This document shows positions 26,805 through 42,136 of a stretch of DNA of 64,000 nt, piece after piece; position 1 is the first letter of the stretch, and each line of letters begins with the position of its first letter. The position numbers and the translations under genes were made by a program. Under the pieces are notes generated by a model. It had not been told where the DNA came from. It was given only the letters and a program-made list of their open reading frames with translations, and ran no database searches. Source of the stretch: Moniliophthora roreri (lineage: Eukaryota > Basidiomycota > Agaricomycetes > Agaricales > Marasmiaceae); contig LATX02000243.1 in NCBI GenBank assembly GCA_001466705.2, positions 124,001-188,000 of the forward strand, given 5' to 3'.

Positions 26805-29800
26805 TCAATTTTTGATGGCCTTGTTCTGCTCCTTCAAGCGAGCAATACGCTGCAGTACGAGTAATCAGCAGGACATCCTTGATCAAGTGACCCCTTCTAC
26901 TTGCCTGCCTCCTTTCCTCCTTACGGCGGGCCATCTCGGCGGCTTTCTCTTCTTTAGTCATTGTTGCTGGTAATGAGGGCGTAGGTGGTGCAGGTGACGG
27001 GGATCGCGTTGAGCTTAGGCGATTAACTCCACTCGAGGGCGCAGTCTCCCATCCGTTATTGGATTCCCAATCGTCTAATGATGCGGGCGGAGACAGGGTT
27101 GCGGAGGGCTGAACCGCAGGGATGGGTTTTGGGGCCGTCACTGCGGGTACTGGTGCGGGTGCGCTTTCGAATGCACCTTTCGAAACAAATGAGTCCCTGT
27201 CGAGCTGCAAGTAGACAGTGCCACTCACTCCAGTCATCCTCGTCAGCGTTGACGTCCATGAGATCATCATTTCCCCAGGGATTGGAATCAATACCATCTT
27301 CTGCGGCAGCCTCGTCAGCTAATTGTTGGGCTAAGGAAGCAACAGCTATGCCGGACGGGGCTTTGTTTGCGCCCAATTGCAGACCCTTGGCTTTCGAGGT
27401 CGAGCCACCATTCATCTTTGTCTGCGGAGGGAATGCCGGGGATGATACTGTCGAATTTACTGTCGAATTTGCTGCAGGTATTGGATTAAGCAATGGATCG
27501 GGTCGTAGGTTCCCTATGCGACTATCGTTTCCAGGCGGTGCCGAAGTAGGTCGGTCTAGGTCAGAAGCCGAAGCCATAGTAGTTTGCATGTCGGAAGATA
27601 CAAGCTGTCACCAAATCAGTGTTTCGTCATTAATGTTCGTTTCATAGAACTGACTCGTTTTCCCAAAGACGACATTGCCCATCCTGCCAGAGCACCAGCA
27701 GCACCAGCAGCAGAGTTCACAAGAGTACCCTGCGCCGTTGTCATGGTTTGTTCGCCGACTCGATCTAGAGGATTGATTGTAGTTTCCGGCTTTTCATATG
27801 ACTCTCAGCAGCTGAAAACGCGAGACAGAGGGTCACAACACGTACTAGAGTAGCGGCATATGACTCTAGCCTCTTCACAAAGAGTTCTATCGCCTTGAAA
27901 GCTTGATCTCTGACTAGCCTTTGCGAAATCAGGGACTTCAGTATGCACGGGATCCCAGGAATCCAAAGGAAACTCACTTCTCCTTGTCTACGAGCGCAAA
28001 GGACATGTTAGGAATCACTTTCGTTGCAAGTTCTTCGTTTTCAAAGCAGTCAATAGTGGCCATGAACGCCATGATGCCCGCTACTCGTGCGTGCACAAAC
28101 GAGTCCTTAAGAGCCCGTAAGAAGGCTGGGACCAAGACCTTCCGTTTGGTGTTGTAGCCTAACGTTGGACCCAGACGACCAATCAATATGCAAGTGTTGG
28201 TTCGTATCGATGCTTCAGGATCAGATTGCATCTTTGCAAGGAAACGGAGTAAATCATTATTAAGGGTTCGATCACTGAGCTGTTGGAAGATTAGAATCTA
28301 GCCAATTATTGAACTGCCACTACAGACCTTGGATGACAGGAGTGGTATCGCTTTAACTGTTGCTTCACGTATGACAGCCACTGTATCTGAAAAGCCCGTT
28401 TGCTAAAGGTCCTGGAGTTAGTGTTACACCTCAACAATGATCGAGAAACATACAAGATGAGGGAAAATCTTTCCGTCAACCGTCTTCTTGTCCAATTTAT
28501 TGGCATATTCGGGTAAGTTATCCAATAGAGCCATACGAATTCCACGATCTGGACTGGCAAATAGTCTGACTAACGGGCCCAACACAGCACCCTGATACTC
28601 GTCCTGCGGTACATCTTTACCAATCTTGATGACGAGTGGAACGATGGTTGCCGCAGAGGCTCCGCCATACTCCAGAGCTGACACCACCGACGGAAGAACA
28701 CGATGTATTGTGAATTCCGAAGGGAAGGAACTCAGTGATTCATTGAGCATTCTAGCGAATATCGGTCTGTCAGTATTCGCGAGTCACTCTATACCATCAT
28801 TTACCGAAGCAGCGATGACTTTTCACCTTCACTTGCGAGTGCAAAGTTATCCAAACCGGTGCAAACCTTGACGAGTGGATTGTTAGTGAAGAATCCAGTA
28901 TCTGTCGTTCCAATCTCAAGAAACCCTTTCGTCGTCAACCTTCCTTTGGGATTCGGGTTTAGTAACTTCTTGAACAAAGCAAAAATAGCGGGTGGTATGT
29001 TTCCGCGGGAAGCGGCTGCAGGTGGTAGGTGGGGTGGCGTAGCAGTAGGTGGCGGGTGGTGATCAGGATTGAAAGCGGCGTTCAATAAAAGACCAAGGGC
29101 ATAAGAATCTGGGGCTGGCAGATCCCCTCTAGAAGAACATGAGTGTGAAACAGTGACGCCCAAAAAAAAAACTGCTCACTGCTTCAAGGAGGACCAGCCG
29201 TTCTTCTTCACTTCTGGGGATGACCAACTGTCACTACCCGGTAATAGATTTCCCATGGTCTAACTAAACGTCTTAGTGTTGATGTATGCACAGCGAGAAT
29301 GGAAACCCTCACATATAGAACTGCCATATCATCCTTGGGATTGCTGAGTAGCTCGAAACCTCCGAGCTTCCATTCCCCAGAAGGGGAGAGGAATATCGAT
29401 TTTATGCGAACAGCTCCATGCGTTGAGGAACACGATTCATTGAGAAAGGCCACCGCGACCTGGAAACTGCAATTAACACTAGCTGCGAATACAGAAAGGA
29501 TATACGACGGACAAATATTCGATGTAACCCCCATAGCAGCCATTCCTCCTTTTCCCTTACGCTTTTGGATGACCATGAAGGAAGGACCATCTCGAGCGGC
29601 CTTACGCGCTCAGTCATGATATGAATCGTCGTTTCCGTTTCTACTGCGTCCATGAACTTGAGAACATCCGGATGGCGCGTTGTGCGAAGTTTCCGTAGAG
29701 CGTTCTTGGCAAGCGGTGCGATGTCTCTCCTCTGACTGAAATCGTATTCGAAGACAGATACTGGGCTAGAATCATCCTAAAGCTGAATCTGTCAGAAAAT

Positions 29801-29966
29801 GTTGTCTTTGCATGGACTGTTACGCACTCTTTTTGTAGCATCGTATAGGGTGCAGATGCTATCCAATGTCGTGACTTTCGGGCCTAGCGAGAAGGGTAAA
29901 TTGAGTCCAGATTTCTGAACCAGAGTCGAAACAGCTGCCGATCCGAGGGTCCTTAGATAGTCCATC
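26805..29966 (-). CDS. SCYL1/Cex1-type pseudokinase with HEAT repeats
   Basis: Catalytically dead kinase-like protein involved in Golgi-ER trafficking and tRNA export. N-terminus MDYLRTLGSAAVSTLVQK; the kinase-like lobe contains TRHPDVLKFMDAVETET, but DFG is replaced by GGFE (GEWKLGGFELL) and no HRD is seen. Later SWSSPEVKKNGW and SYALGLLLNAAFNP. Then HEAT repeats (VLPSVVSALEYGG, LGPLVRLFASPDRGIRMALL, PAFLRALKDSFVHARVAGIM). The long low-complexity C-terminal half has DDW motifs and ends in a basic coiled coil (AAEMARRKEERRQ|RIARLKEQNKAIKN) reminiscent of the SCYL1 COPI-binding tail. The last intron is phase 0. Divergent from Med14, sharing 237 bp. Confidence 0.88.
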
Positions 29967-30203
29967 GACGAGGAGGGCGAAGGGACGAAGGTAGTTGGTG
30001 AAAGCGCTTACCGTGCCCTACATCACACTTTAGACAGCAAATGATCTCGACCATGTGCTTCACTTCTTGTTCTCGACTCCCATCCTCCCTACACATCCTC
30101 AAGGTCTTTGCTGGGCTCAGGCGTCAATGTTACCACCCTCAACACACCTAGGACAATAATTCAAGCTTGAGCTGCTCCTTCAGCGGTTCTCTAGATAGTT
30201 GGA

Positions 30204-33200
30204 ATGAATCCCGAGCCTTCAACGTCGATGGTTGCTGCACCATCACCACAAAACACCCTATCAAATGGCGCATATGAAAATGGAACACTTGAACCATCTA
30301 TGGAGGAGCTGGAGAGGGAGTTGCCAATAGTACTAGATGGGCAGGTGCCATTAGGCGAACTACTTTCACGCGTCATGCAGACCGTCTTTGCTGAGTTATC
30401 TGAAATGGCCGAAACGTGAGCTTCATATTACTGATGTCTTGGATTGTTGAGTCCTAACTTGTTTTAGGCTCCCAAATAGCTCTGACACTGCTCGAAAACG
30501 AATGCTTGCAGATTGGGTGGTAAAAACGAAGAAGCAAATAGTGAAACTTTATGCAATTGCGAAATGGTCAAGAGACGCAGATACTGTGCAGAAATGCATG
30601 GTAAATTTTCAGAACCTCGTTCAGGATCATTGATGCTCAACTTGAAGTTTAGAATATCACTGCATTTCTTATGGACCAGAATCGGCAATTTGAGGATGCT
30701 ATAGTGGGGTTGAATTATGCTCGAGAGTCATTGGATCCTGCCCGGTGCGTGAATGCAGTAACTGGAATATTTCACATTGTATTGACGCGTGGTGTTCCAG
30801 CCTTCGTAATCACGACCTTCTTACATCCCTAGATGTGTTGACCACAGGGTCATATCGTCGGTTACCCACTGCCATCAAAAAAAGCATTATACCCCCAACA
30901 CCTTTGACCGACGCGCAAGTATTGAAGACCCTGCGAGATATACAAGATGTCATTCGATACCGCCTCCGCCTCCGTGAAATAATACCTATAGAGATGTCAC
31001 GGCATCGCATAGGTGTGTTAGATGTTTCTTTCTGAATATCAATTACTGGAACTCCCAAAAGCGGATGGCTGTGTTTATTTTACTGCACCTAAATTATTCG
31101 AGGTCTCGATACGTCTTACCGGTGCGCAACCACACGACAGGTGGTTGTTCGTCCACGTTGATTTTCTGCTCAATATTGGTGGCGATATGACTGGAACGCA
31201 AGGTACGATATTTGGTCGTGCTGGAAGAATAAAAGTGACCAAATCATCCCTTCCTAGATTTCCCAAGAACGCCAAGTGGTATTATGAAGAAGTTCATCTC
31301 AGAAGAGGTTGATCGTCAACTTGGAATGTATATTCCAGGGCCGGCCCCCCAAGAGCAACTTCCCCCTGGCGTAGTTCACCCAATAAAACCCGAATTGCCA
31401 GATGATGTCGCTGATGCTCCCCTTGTTCGGCTTTTCAATTTCCTCCGTATGTCCCCTTCAAATGTTTAGTGTACCGTCTGAGCTGAATTCGCCCGTAGAA
31501 ATGATGGCGTTATCGTATCAGCTGGAAATTTTGTGGTATCAGGTTGGTGGGTGATCATAATTATCGTGATGAAGACTTATTTTCGGCAGGCGGAGCGAAT
31601 GCGGTCACTAGGCTGGGGAGATTATCTCACCGTGAGCATGAGTCCTAATCGTAAGGTCATGTCTGTTTCGTATTGGGTGTAAGTGCGTATGTCTTTATCA
31701 CCACCTCGCTGATCTAACAAATTTCAGACGCCAACCACCACCGCAAGTCCCAGGGCGACAGCAATCAAAACTCCCTCTTCTCGGCGGTACCGTTACGATA
31801 TCAATAATAGATTGCTCTACATCTTTCTCGTCCGTAAAACGTTCTTCCCGTGCTCTGGCTCTAGCAGAACTGCAGCAGAAGGCAAAACTTGGGGCGATGA
31901 GGCCTTCAGATGTTGTAGAAGGGCTCAAGTTCGAGGTTCGGTGGGAGCCAACTGCAGGCGCACTTGGTGTCAATGTTTCTGCACAGGATTGCGTCTTGCC
32001 GGAAGGTACTCTGATGGTGGTAAGTAAACCATGACGGGGCTTTTAGACACCTGTTGAACCACCATTTAGAACCATGATAACCTCGATTTCGAATTGATGC
32101 TTCGCAAGGTGATCCATCAACATGCTAGGGCGGTCCTGGCTAGGTATCAGTTACAACTGCAACACACTAGTGTTCCGCGATCTGTCTTTGCGGGTCCAGG
32201 GGTGGTGATTCTGGTAGACAACAGTCAGTCAAAAACATCTTGGGAAGAATCTAACCCTGACTATATTACAGAGGAAATTCTGGCTCTTCGTGTTGTCTTA
32301 TGTGCTGACAAGGTTATTACCATCAGCATCGATGCACGAACAGGTCGCTTCATATTTCGAGACGTGGGTGACCTTTCACCAGGTGGCCAGGCGCCGAAAT
32401 ACGCTGTTATTTTCGAGAAAGTCAATGAGGCACCTGCCTTAATGTTGCGTATGCTGAGCAATTTAAGAGTTGAAGTAAGTAATCAAATGATGGTGAATTC
32501 ATTGCCTTACTAATTGGTTCTCCTAGACTCTCATTGAACTCGTTGAGCAGAAAGCTAATTACCTTGGTCTGCAGAGCTACCGTCGTCGTAATTTCTTGCC
32601 AGAAGGTTCGCTCGCATTCGTCACATAGTACCAGGGGGCTCACGCTAGAAACTTAGAGATGCAAAAACTTGGTACAGGCGCTCAAGGTACATTATATATC
32701 CAGCTCCGAAGTTATCCGCCCTACTACCTGGTCATCGTAATATTCCTTGATGAGTTTCGGTATGCACTCATAACCACCGAACTTCTACCGGAATCACCGT
32801 GCGCAAATCTGGTCATGAAGGACATCGCATGGCTGGACTTCAATCGCATTCACAACGAAGAAGTAACAATAATTGAACCAAGCGCGCAAAAGATTGGCTT
32901 CAAGCGCAAGCTGCCCGAAGGTGATGATGGTGATGCCCCATCTCGTGCAAGGTCTGGTATTTGCGCTTCGGCCTATGTTATGGCTGACATTTTTCGCGCA
33001 GTTTTCAACTTGAGACTCAGGTGCTGCGGGAGCTATATAATTACTGCTGGTGGGTATCATCAGCTTACGGTATCTACCCTTTCTGATGACATTTTCAGTG
33101 CACGTGTGGCGTACATGAATGTCGAAAGGCAGCTTAAGTTGCGGAATATACCGTTCACACATGTCAATCCTGCCAGTGGTCATCCTGTCACTCCCGAGCT

Positions 33201-34473
33201 CGCCCATATCCAATCATCGTTGGCGCGATCCGTACCTGCACTCTGCGTGCAGTCGAAACATATTTTGGAAGGTGCACCTGCTGCTGAGGCGGCCATGCCC
33301 AACATTCGCGTCATACCTCTCAATTGGTGGTCGGAGAAGAACGCACAAGTGGTCACATGTGTAAAGCTCAAGTACGTCCAGCAACCCATGGGCAAAACTG
33401 CTGGAACAAGTGCCGTCATACGCCCCTCGAAGCGAATCATCTACGATACTACCGAGGCGGTCGTATCCTTCCTTTCAGAAAACGTCAACACTTGTGTTGA
33501 TGAATTCTTGGAAGAATGGGCCCGTGTATCGAAAATGGTGGTCATTGCGCGTGAAGGTATGTTCTGCAGATGTCTATCGAGGTTCAATTCTGAGAATTTT
33601 GCAGTGGCACAAATGTCGAAGACCAAGGACAAGAAGGATATATCTCTGCTTTCCTTTGATCTACAAACAGTGGAATTTGCTTACGCTGAAGTATGCTTGG
33701 CCTTCTAGAATCATTCATCGCGCTCACACGTTACCAGGATTATACCGTGTCGATCACCACTTCTGAGGACAGATCTTCAATCACGGGAGCCAAATTTGAC
33801 CTCAGATTTTCTCGAATTCGTTCTACACGTCGGGGTCTTACCCCTGACTCGGATGAGTGGTTCAATCCACATGACGATGCGGAGCCATTCTTAAGAGATG
33901 TTTTACGGCAAGGACATGGGCGTTTGGCGCCGTCATTGCACAGATTGGTTGATATCCTCCGCGACACATTATCAATTGTCACCGGGCTCGAAGAGATTCG
34001 CAAGGAATCCGAAAAAGAAGAAAACAATTTGCCAGTGGACACTTTCGCAAAATCGGCGGGATGGTATCGACTAATCTACGGGGACTTGAGGTACGTACTG
34101 TCTCTTTGGTTTTCCATCTTTCTCAGCCCGCCATTGCAGACACGGGCTCGATTTCCGGTTACTATCAAATCAGCGTGTGGCAATCCTCGATGCATCGCAT
34201 TCCTTATTCAACGGCTCTTCCTCATCAATCAGGGGTTCCACAGATAGCGTCATGTCCAACCCCAATGACCTACCCAATCTAGGGCTCCAACCAATTCCAG
34301 ATTTCTCTGCTGTCATCAATGAGAGTGTCCTAGAAGCCATTGCTGCCGAAGAGGCTTTCTCCGGCAAGCTTGCAGCCATTGAATGGGGCGTAGTGACCGA
34401 CAAAGCTGCCGTTAAATCTATCATGAAAAGAATTCATCGCAAGGTCTGGTCAAAACTCTACTCGAGCTCTTGA
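30204..34473 (+). CDS. med14: Mediator subunit 14 (Med14/Rgr1)
   Basis: Backbone subunit that joins head, middle and tail of Mediator. The N-terminal Med14 domain is clear: MEELERELPIVLDGQVPLGE, AELSEMAETLPNSSDTARKR, ADWVVKTKKQIVKLYAIAKW, QKCMNITAFLMDQN after an intron, and LRNHDLLTSLDVLTTGSYRR. Later blocks include LPPGVVHPIKPELPDDVADA, VRLFNFL and SYQLEILWYQAERMRSLGW. The body runs through many 50-60 nt introns to the end KVWSKLYSSS. About 1,150 residues, as expected. Together with Med12 this puts two Mediator subunits within 26 kb. Confidence 0.92.
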
Positions 34474-34625
34474 CGAGGCTTTTTGCCATTTTGGAGTCTA
34501 CAGTCTATCTGCTTTCCTTATGCTTAGTTTTGTATATGAGTTATAATTGTATCCTTAGTACACAGTACACGAAACGACACATAATCCAACAGCATTCTTG
34601 AATAGTCTTGTGAATAGTTTTGCGA

Positions 34626-36486
34626 CTAGTCTGAAATATCCATCGCAGGGGCAGGCGACGGACAAGGTGATGAGACCGAGAGATTCGACATCGATCTAAC
34701 GAGCCCATCTTCCTTACTGATCTCGTCCGATGTCGCTTCCATGTCATACAGATCTCTGTATTTGGGCAAATTGTAGCCGGTTCTTGGACTGGAAGTCTGA
34801 TGCAGCTTTCGAGGGGATGAGCGGAGAGTACTCACTGTCCCCCGGTTTGGTGTGGTGTGGGCCAGGGGTGTCCTCATTATAGCTAGTGTTGCCGGCTTTG
34901 GAGGGCGACCTCTCTTTCGCTTCGGCGGATGGTCATCACCGAAGTCAAATTCTTCGCCTGTACTACTCTGAGAACCACGTTTTCTAAAAGCTTTTGATCG
35001 CACCCGAGGTCTGGGCGTGTTCTGGGCTATCGTTTTTATGGGGGAGGGCAGTTTGATCTTCGATGTGGACTCGTCAGAAAATGATTCGCGGTCGACAGCG
35101 CTGAAATCAAAGGATTCTCCGTCGCTATTGCTTGGACTCCTGCTGGATCTGCGTATCCGTAATCCTTCGTCAGTGTCGGATACGAACATTTCACCAGTCT
35201 CTTCATCTGAATCTTCCTCAGTAACAGCAGAAAAATCTCCGGCCGCTCTTCGATACAGCCCCTTGACAATGTCACCCCATAAGACGTAGGTAGAGCATCC
35301 CGGGCAAGTACCGCCTCTAGGCAGCATTGGAGCTTCCATTGAAGCGCCTTGGAGCTGGGAAAGGAACGCTTGAGAGAGGCATCGAAGGTGGGAAATTGAT
35401 GTGCATGATGACTGAGGGCAGAGACTATGTGCGAGAGGATCCTAAGTGAAATATTAGCCATTTGCGTCGGCCTGCCCATTCACAAGCCATACCAAAGTGT
35501 AGTCGGTAATCGTTTCCTTACATATAACACACCGAAATTGTCCGTTGGATGCAAGATCTGTGTTTTTGCCTAGGTAAGCAGTCGTGAAGGCCACTGGATA
35601 TACATTAGCCACAGTAACCCACAGAACATTGCACTCACGCACCATCCTTGACATCGATGGGTTTATCCCTTCCGCTGCCAACTAAACCAGACTTCCCGTC
35701 AACTCCTTCTAGCTCGACAGAAACAGAGAAGCCTCGGGGCAAAGGCGACGGCGCTGTGAACGCATTGTCCAGTTTGGTACGTCCCTTTCCGGATCGCGGT
35801 TCAACAACATCTTCCCAAATCTTCTGTGCCCCGAGGGTAAATATCTTGAGATGTAAAGGCCAAGTGTTATAGGGGTGATTGGAGATCATGTATCGTAAAA
35901 TTCTGTAAGGACTATTCACTTTAGATGCAAATATGAAATAGATGGTACCCAACTCGATGTTTTGTCTCAGATGCCTTCCGCTCCTCGCAAAAATTCGTTT
36001 ACCATCTCTATCACGGATATGACGAGAGATATGTGGGTGTTGCCAAGCCCATTCAAACTGGAGTGCAGCCTAGGATCTGAATGGGTACAACGACGATGAA
36101 GGAAGATGTGTAGGCGCACCAGTTTCGAAGGGAACCCGTACACAATCATTTGCATAACCCATGGTCGCTTATTCCTGGTTTTAAATGCTCCCTGAGTGAG
36201 TTCTCCATTATGCTGTCTGCCAAAAGTAACTAATCGAGCTATAAAAAGAGAAAATGCTCCAGATATCGGTACCTTATCCTTCTGGGTGGGTCGGGGGTAC
36301 TACCAATATAGTTTCTAACACGACGACGCGTTAAGTCACCGGTTGAACTGAGGGAATCGAACAAACATACACTTTTGAAGTTGGGGTCTGAATGGATTTG
36401 AGTAAATAGCAAGCATAGAATTGAGGAAAGGTATGCGATAACAAGGAAGAACGTGTGCCACCTCGTGGCTTTCGACTGAGAGGCAT
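34626..36486 (-). CDS. slx1: Structure-specific endonuclease subunit Slx1, with AT-hook tail
   Basis: GIY-YIG nuclease that with Slx4 cuts branched DNA such as Holliday junctions. Assembled from exons: [31 protein letters not shown] (GIY part), then [20 protein letters not shown] (YIG part and catalytic Arg). Next come [18 protein letters not shown] and [20 protein letters not shown] (catalytic Glu). The C-terminal zinc finger is [19 protein letters not shown], then [20 protein letters not shown] tail of about 190 residues follows, acidic and Ser-rich, with [10 protein letters not shown], an AT-hook. Slx1 proteins usually stop soon after the zinc finger, so the tail is unusual. The stop is 95 bp from the DHODH stop on the same strand. 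Confidence 0.92.
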
Positions 36487-36580
36487 AGATAAAAGAGTGT
36501 GATCGACCTGTGCCACGGATTGCGCAATTCGATCAAACAGACGCCCACAGATTTAACTACAATGAACCAATGTCATACAA

Positions 36581-38259
36581 CTAGTTTGCAGCTGCTACAG
36601 CGGAATCTGCGGCATCTCTTTCATCCAATCCTTCACCAAAACGGTCTAGGAGCTTCTTCAGATCCTCAGCCTCTCTTATCAACTTCGTAACCTCCCCAAG
36701 CTCCTCATCCGATTTAACTGTATCACCTCCAACCAATGATTTGGCCTTTTCCTTCACCTCTATCTCCCTTCTCTTCCGCCTTTCAATCTCCTCGGTACTC
36801 AAGCTCTTTTCTTGGACTGCTCGATTGACTAGATTATTCCAGTTTACTCCCTCGTTCCCAAGTGCCTCCAAAATCTCGTCCTTGACGCGCCGGCACATAC
36901 CAACACCATCATACCCGAAGCTAGTATATACCTGCACCATAGTAGCGCCTGCCCTGGCGTAGTCGAGAGCATCGGCTCCTGAGGAAATGCCGCCGCACCC
37001 AATGATTGGAATATCCGCTGGCAAATGGGATCGCAAGATGCGCAGGGTGTTCAACGTCAGAGGCTTTAATGGAGGTCCGGAGAGACCACCAGTCTGATTT
37101 CTATTTTCTACTGGAAAATTAGCATAATGAACTAGGATCGGTTGAATGGAATGCCTACGACTGACGAGCCCTTTTGGTCTTTGGATCGTTGTATTCGAAA
37201 CAATGACGCCGTCTATAGAACTCTTTCGTATGACATCAGCCATGTCCTCTATTTGGGTGTTGTCGAGGTCTGGTGCGATTTTCAACACAATGCGTGGCTT
37301 CGGGTGCCGCGGAACCATAGACGATGGAGGAAGCTCGTCTCGTGCTTTGACGACACCCTGAAGAAGGGTTTCTAGAGATTCGCGGTTTTGAAGGCCTCTA
37401 TATCGTCACAACCGGTAAACAACTATCAGTGCCGAGATGTTGGTCGAACGCACCTTAAGCCGGGTGTATTCGGACTAGACACGTTCACCACCAGGACGTC
37501 AGCGTATTCCCCAAAAGTCTTCACACCGGCCACGAAATCATCTATTGAGTCCACTGACGAGTCCTTGTTCTTTCCTAAGTTGATGGCAAGTATTGAACCG
37601 TCACGTAATGAGGCAGAAGAGTTGTCTATTGAGAGGAAGGCAGGAATACGGGCGCGTAATCGAGATAAAACTGTCGCATGGCCTTGCGAGGGGAAACCGT
37701 AGCAATTTATAAGTGCTTCGTCTTCAGGAAGGTGGAAGATACGGGGACGAAGGTTGCCTGATTGTGGTTTTGGGGTGACACTACCAATTTCTACCCAGCT
37801 GAATCCTAGGTCAAACAGGCCATCTATTGCCTCTCCATCCTTGTCAAAACCAGCTGCCAAACCTATTGGATTGGATATTCTACGTCCCCACAACTGCCGA
37901 CTTGATCAATGGCGTCCAATAGTAAGCGTACTGGGGCTTACCTCAACGCTCAGCTTCTCATCGTCTGGTATAGCATCTTTAGGACCCAGTCCACTCCTCA
38001 GAACCTTGACAGCCATTTTATGGCTAGTCTCCGCGTCCAATGTGTGGCGTAATAGTGGTGTCAGCACATAACGGTGTAATGCGGAACGAGAGTCGAAGTA
38101 GTAGACAGCGAAGAGGCCTGTTCCTAGTACGAGGGCGGTAGCATAGAGCCCAGTGCGGACAGGATTTGATTTTGGTGGTGAAGATCTGGTGAACAGAGAA
38201 CGGTGAGGCTGAGAAAGCACGGTGCGGGGGGCAGCTCGCTGTAGCCTCAGCGCCGCCAT
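36581..38259 (-). CDS. Dihydroorotate dehydrogenase, class 2, mitochondrial
   Basis: Quinone-linked fourth step of pyrimidine synthesis, on the inner mitochondrial membrane. The presequence [20 protein letters not shown] is Arg-rich and amphipathic. It is followed by one membrane segment ([20 protein letters not shown]), as in class 2 enzymes. FMN-site signatures: [63 protein letters not shown] with the catalytic Ser, [39 protein letters not shown], and [12 protein letters not shown] Lys/Glu-rich insertion lies near the C-terminus before the end DSAVAAAN. Three or more introns. Confidence 0.95.
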
Positions 38260-38608
38260 TGACGCAATGAACACTGAATCAGAACAACAGCGAAATTGCG
38301 CCTCCTGTGGCTGTGCAAACCTTCCTTGCGTCCGGACTCCGAGCGCGCTCAAACTGGTCTCGATACAAGGCTTCGTTATCGACGCTCCAGGTATTCACTA
38401 ATAATAACTCAAACTTCTTGACATCCAGGTCGTGCCCTGTCGTGCCAAACATTCAAGAACAGTCATGTCATTACTTGTATAAAACTATGGGTATCAGTGG
38501 TGGTAGAATTAACACAGAGAGGTATGTGCTTCGCCGGGTGCATTATGGCTACAAAGAATCAGAATAATACTGTACAATCATGAAGTGAGTCAATCGGAAT
38601 CCAGGTCA

Positions 38609-39131
38609 TCAATGTCGTGAATATGGTGGTGGATGTACGGGTTCCTATAGGGCAATGAGAAAAGGCCGAACACATTGCAGAAAACTTTTGACTCACGGGC
38701 ATCTGAATCAAGGTATCGCTGAATGGCGAGACTCTCCATTTCTCTGGAATCATGGGCTTATTATAAAAGGAACTTCCTTGCTCGAGATCACGGGAAAGTG
38801 GCATTGAACGGCACCGAGAGTAACGTAGGGACCGATGTCGCTGTGCGCGCGAAGGCACCCTGCAGCAGCAGCAACAGAAAATAACGAGAAGCAAAAAGAC
38901 GATGCCTATAAAAAATAAGGAGTAAATAAGGAGTCAAGCTAATATTCTCCATTATCCAAAGAGCCTAGGGTAGGGTTAAACTTACCAATGATAGTAGAAA
39001 CGACAATAACTTTTGTCAGTGTCCATTCACATGGGACTCGGATGCCACTATCAAGTAGGTCAGTAATTGACTTTGACCTGCAGAGGAATGCAGGACTTAC
39101 TCATTATTATAACAGTATCCGTGAGCGCCAT
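38609..39131 (-). CDS. Small single-pass membrane protein with PPPY motif (RCR-like?)
   Basis: Spliced product about 112 aa. Short N-terminus MALTDTVIIMSN|GIRVPCEWTLT, one membrane helix (KVIVVSTIIGIVFLLLVIF), then five cysteines in a row (CCCCC) at the cytosolic edge, likely palmitoylated, and a basic stretch RVPSRAQRHRSLRY. The last exon, after a GTGAGT intron, gives PEPVHPPPYSRH: a C-terminal PPxY motif, the ligand of WW domains of Nedd4/Rsp5 ligases. This layout is like the fungal RCR family of Rsp5-linked membrane proteins, but sequence support is thin. The first intron uses a weak donor (GTCCTG); a stronger GTAAGT next to it would break the frame. Confidence 0.6.
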
Positions 39132-39447
39132 AGTGGTAGGAAGCAGCTTCGGCACATTGGCAAACTAGGAGCGATAAAAGGAAAACGGAGCAGAGCATAA
39201 GACTGGAGGGATAAACATGCTTCTAGACGATATTTATACGAATACCAGCAGGCACCGTGTCGAATCGGCACCATCGCACAGCAAATGCAGTACGCCCGCC
39301 AAAATGCCGACGCTGTCAACAACACCATGAGAGCGGTGCTCCGTTTCCCCACAGCTTTAGCGCCAACGTTCAACTTGACTCAATAAGAACCATTGCAAAG
39401 AATACAGGTTTGGTGATGTAATTGATCATCAGGGCATACACAATCGT
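39132..39447. other. Short intergenic stretch
   Basis: Upstream of the PPxY membrane protein gene and downstream of BiP. I see only promoter/3'-UTR type sequence here. Confidence 0.4.
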
Positions 39448-42136
<2,689 letters not shown>

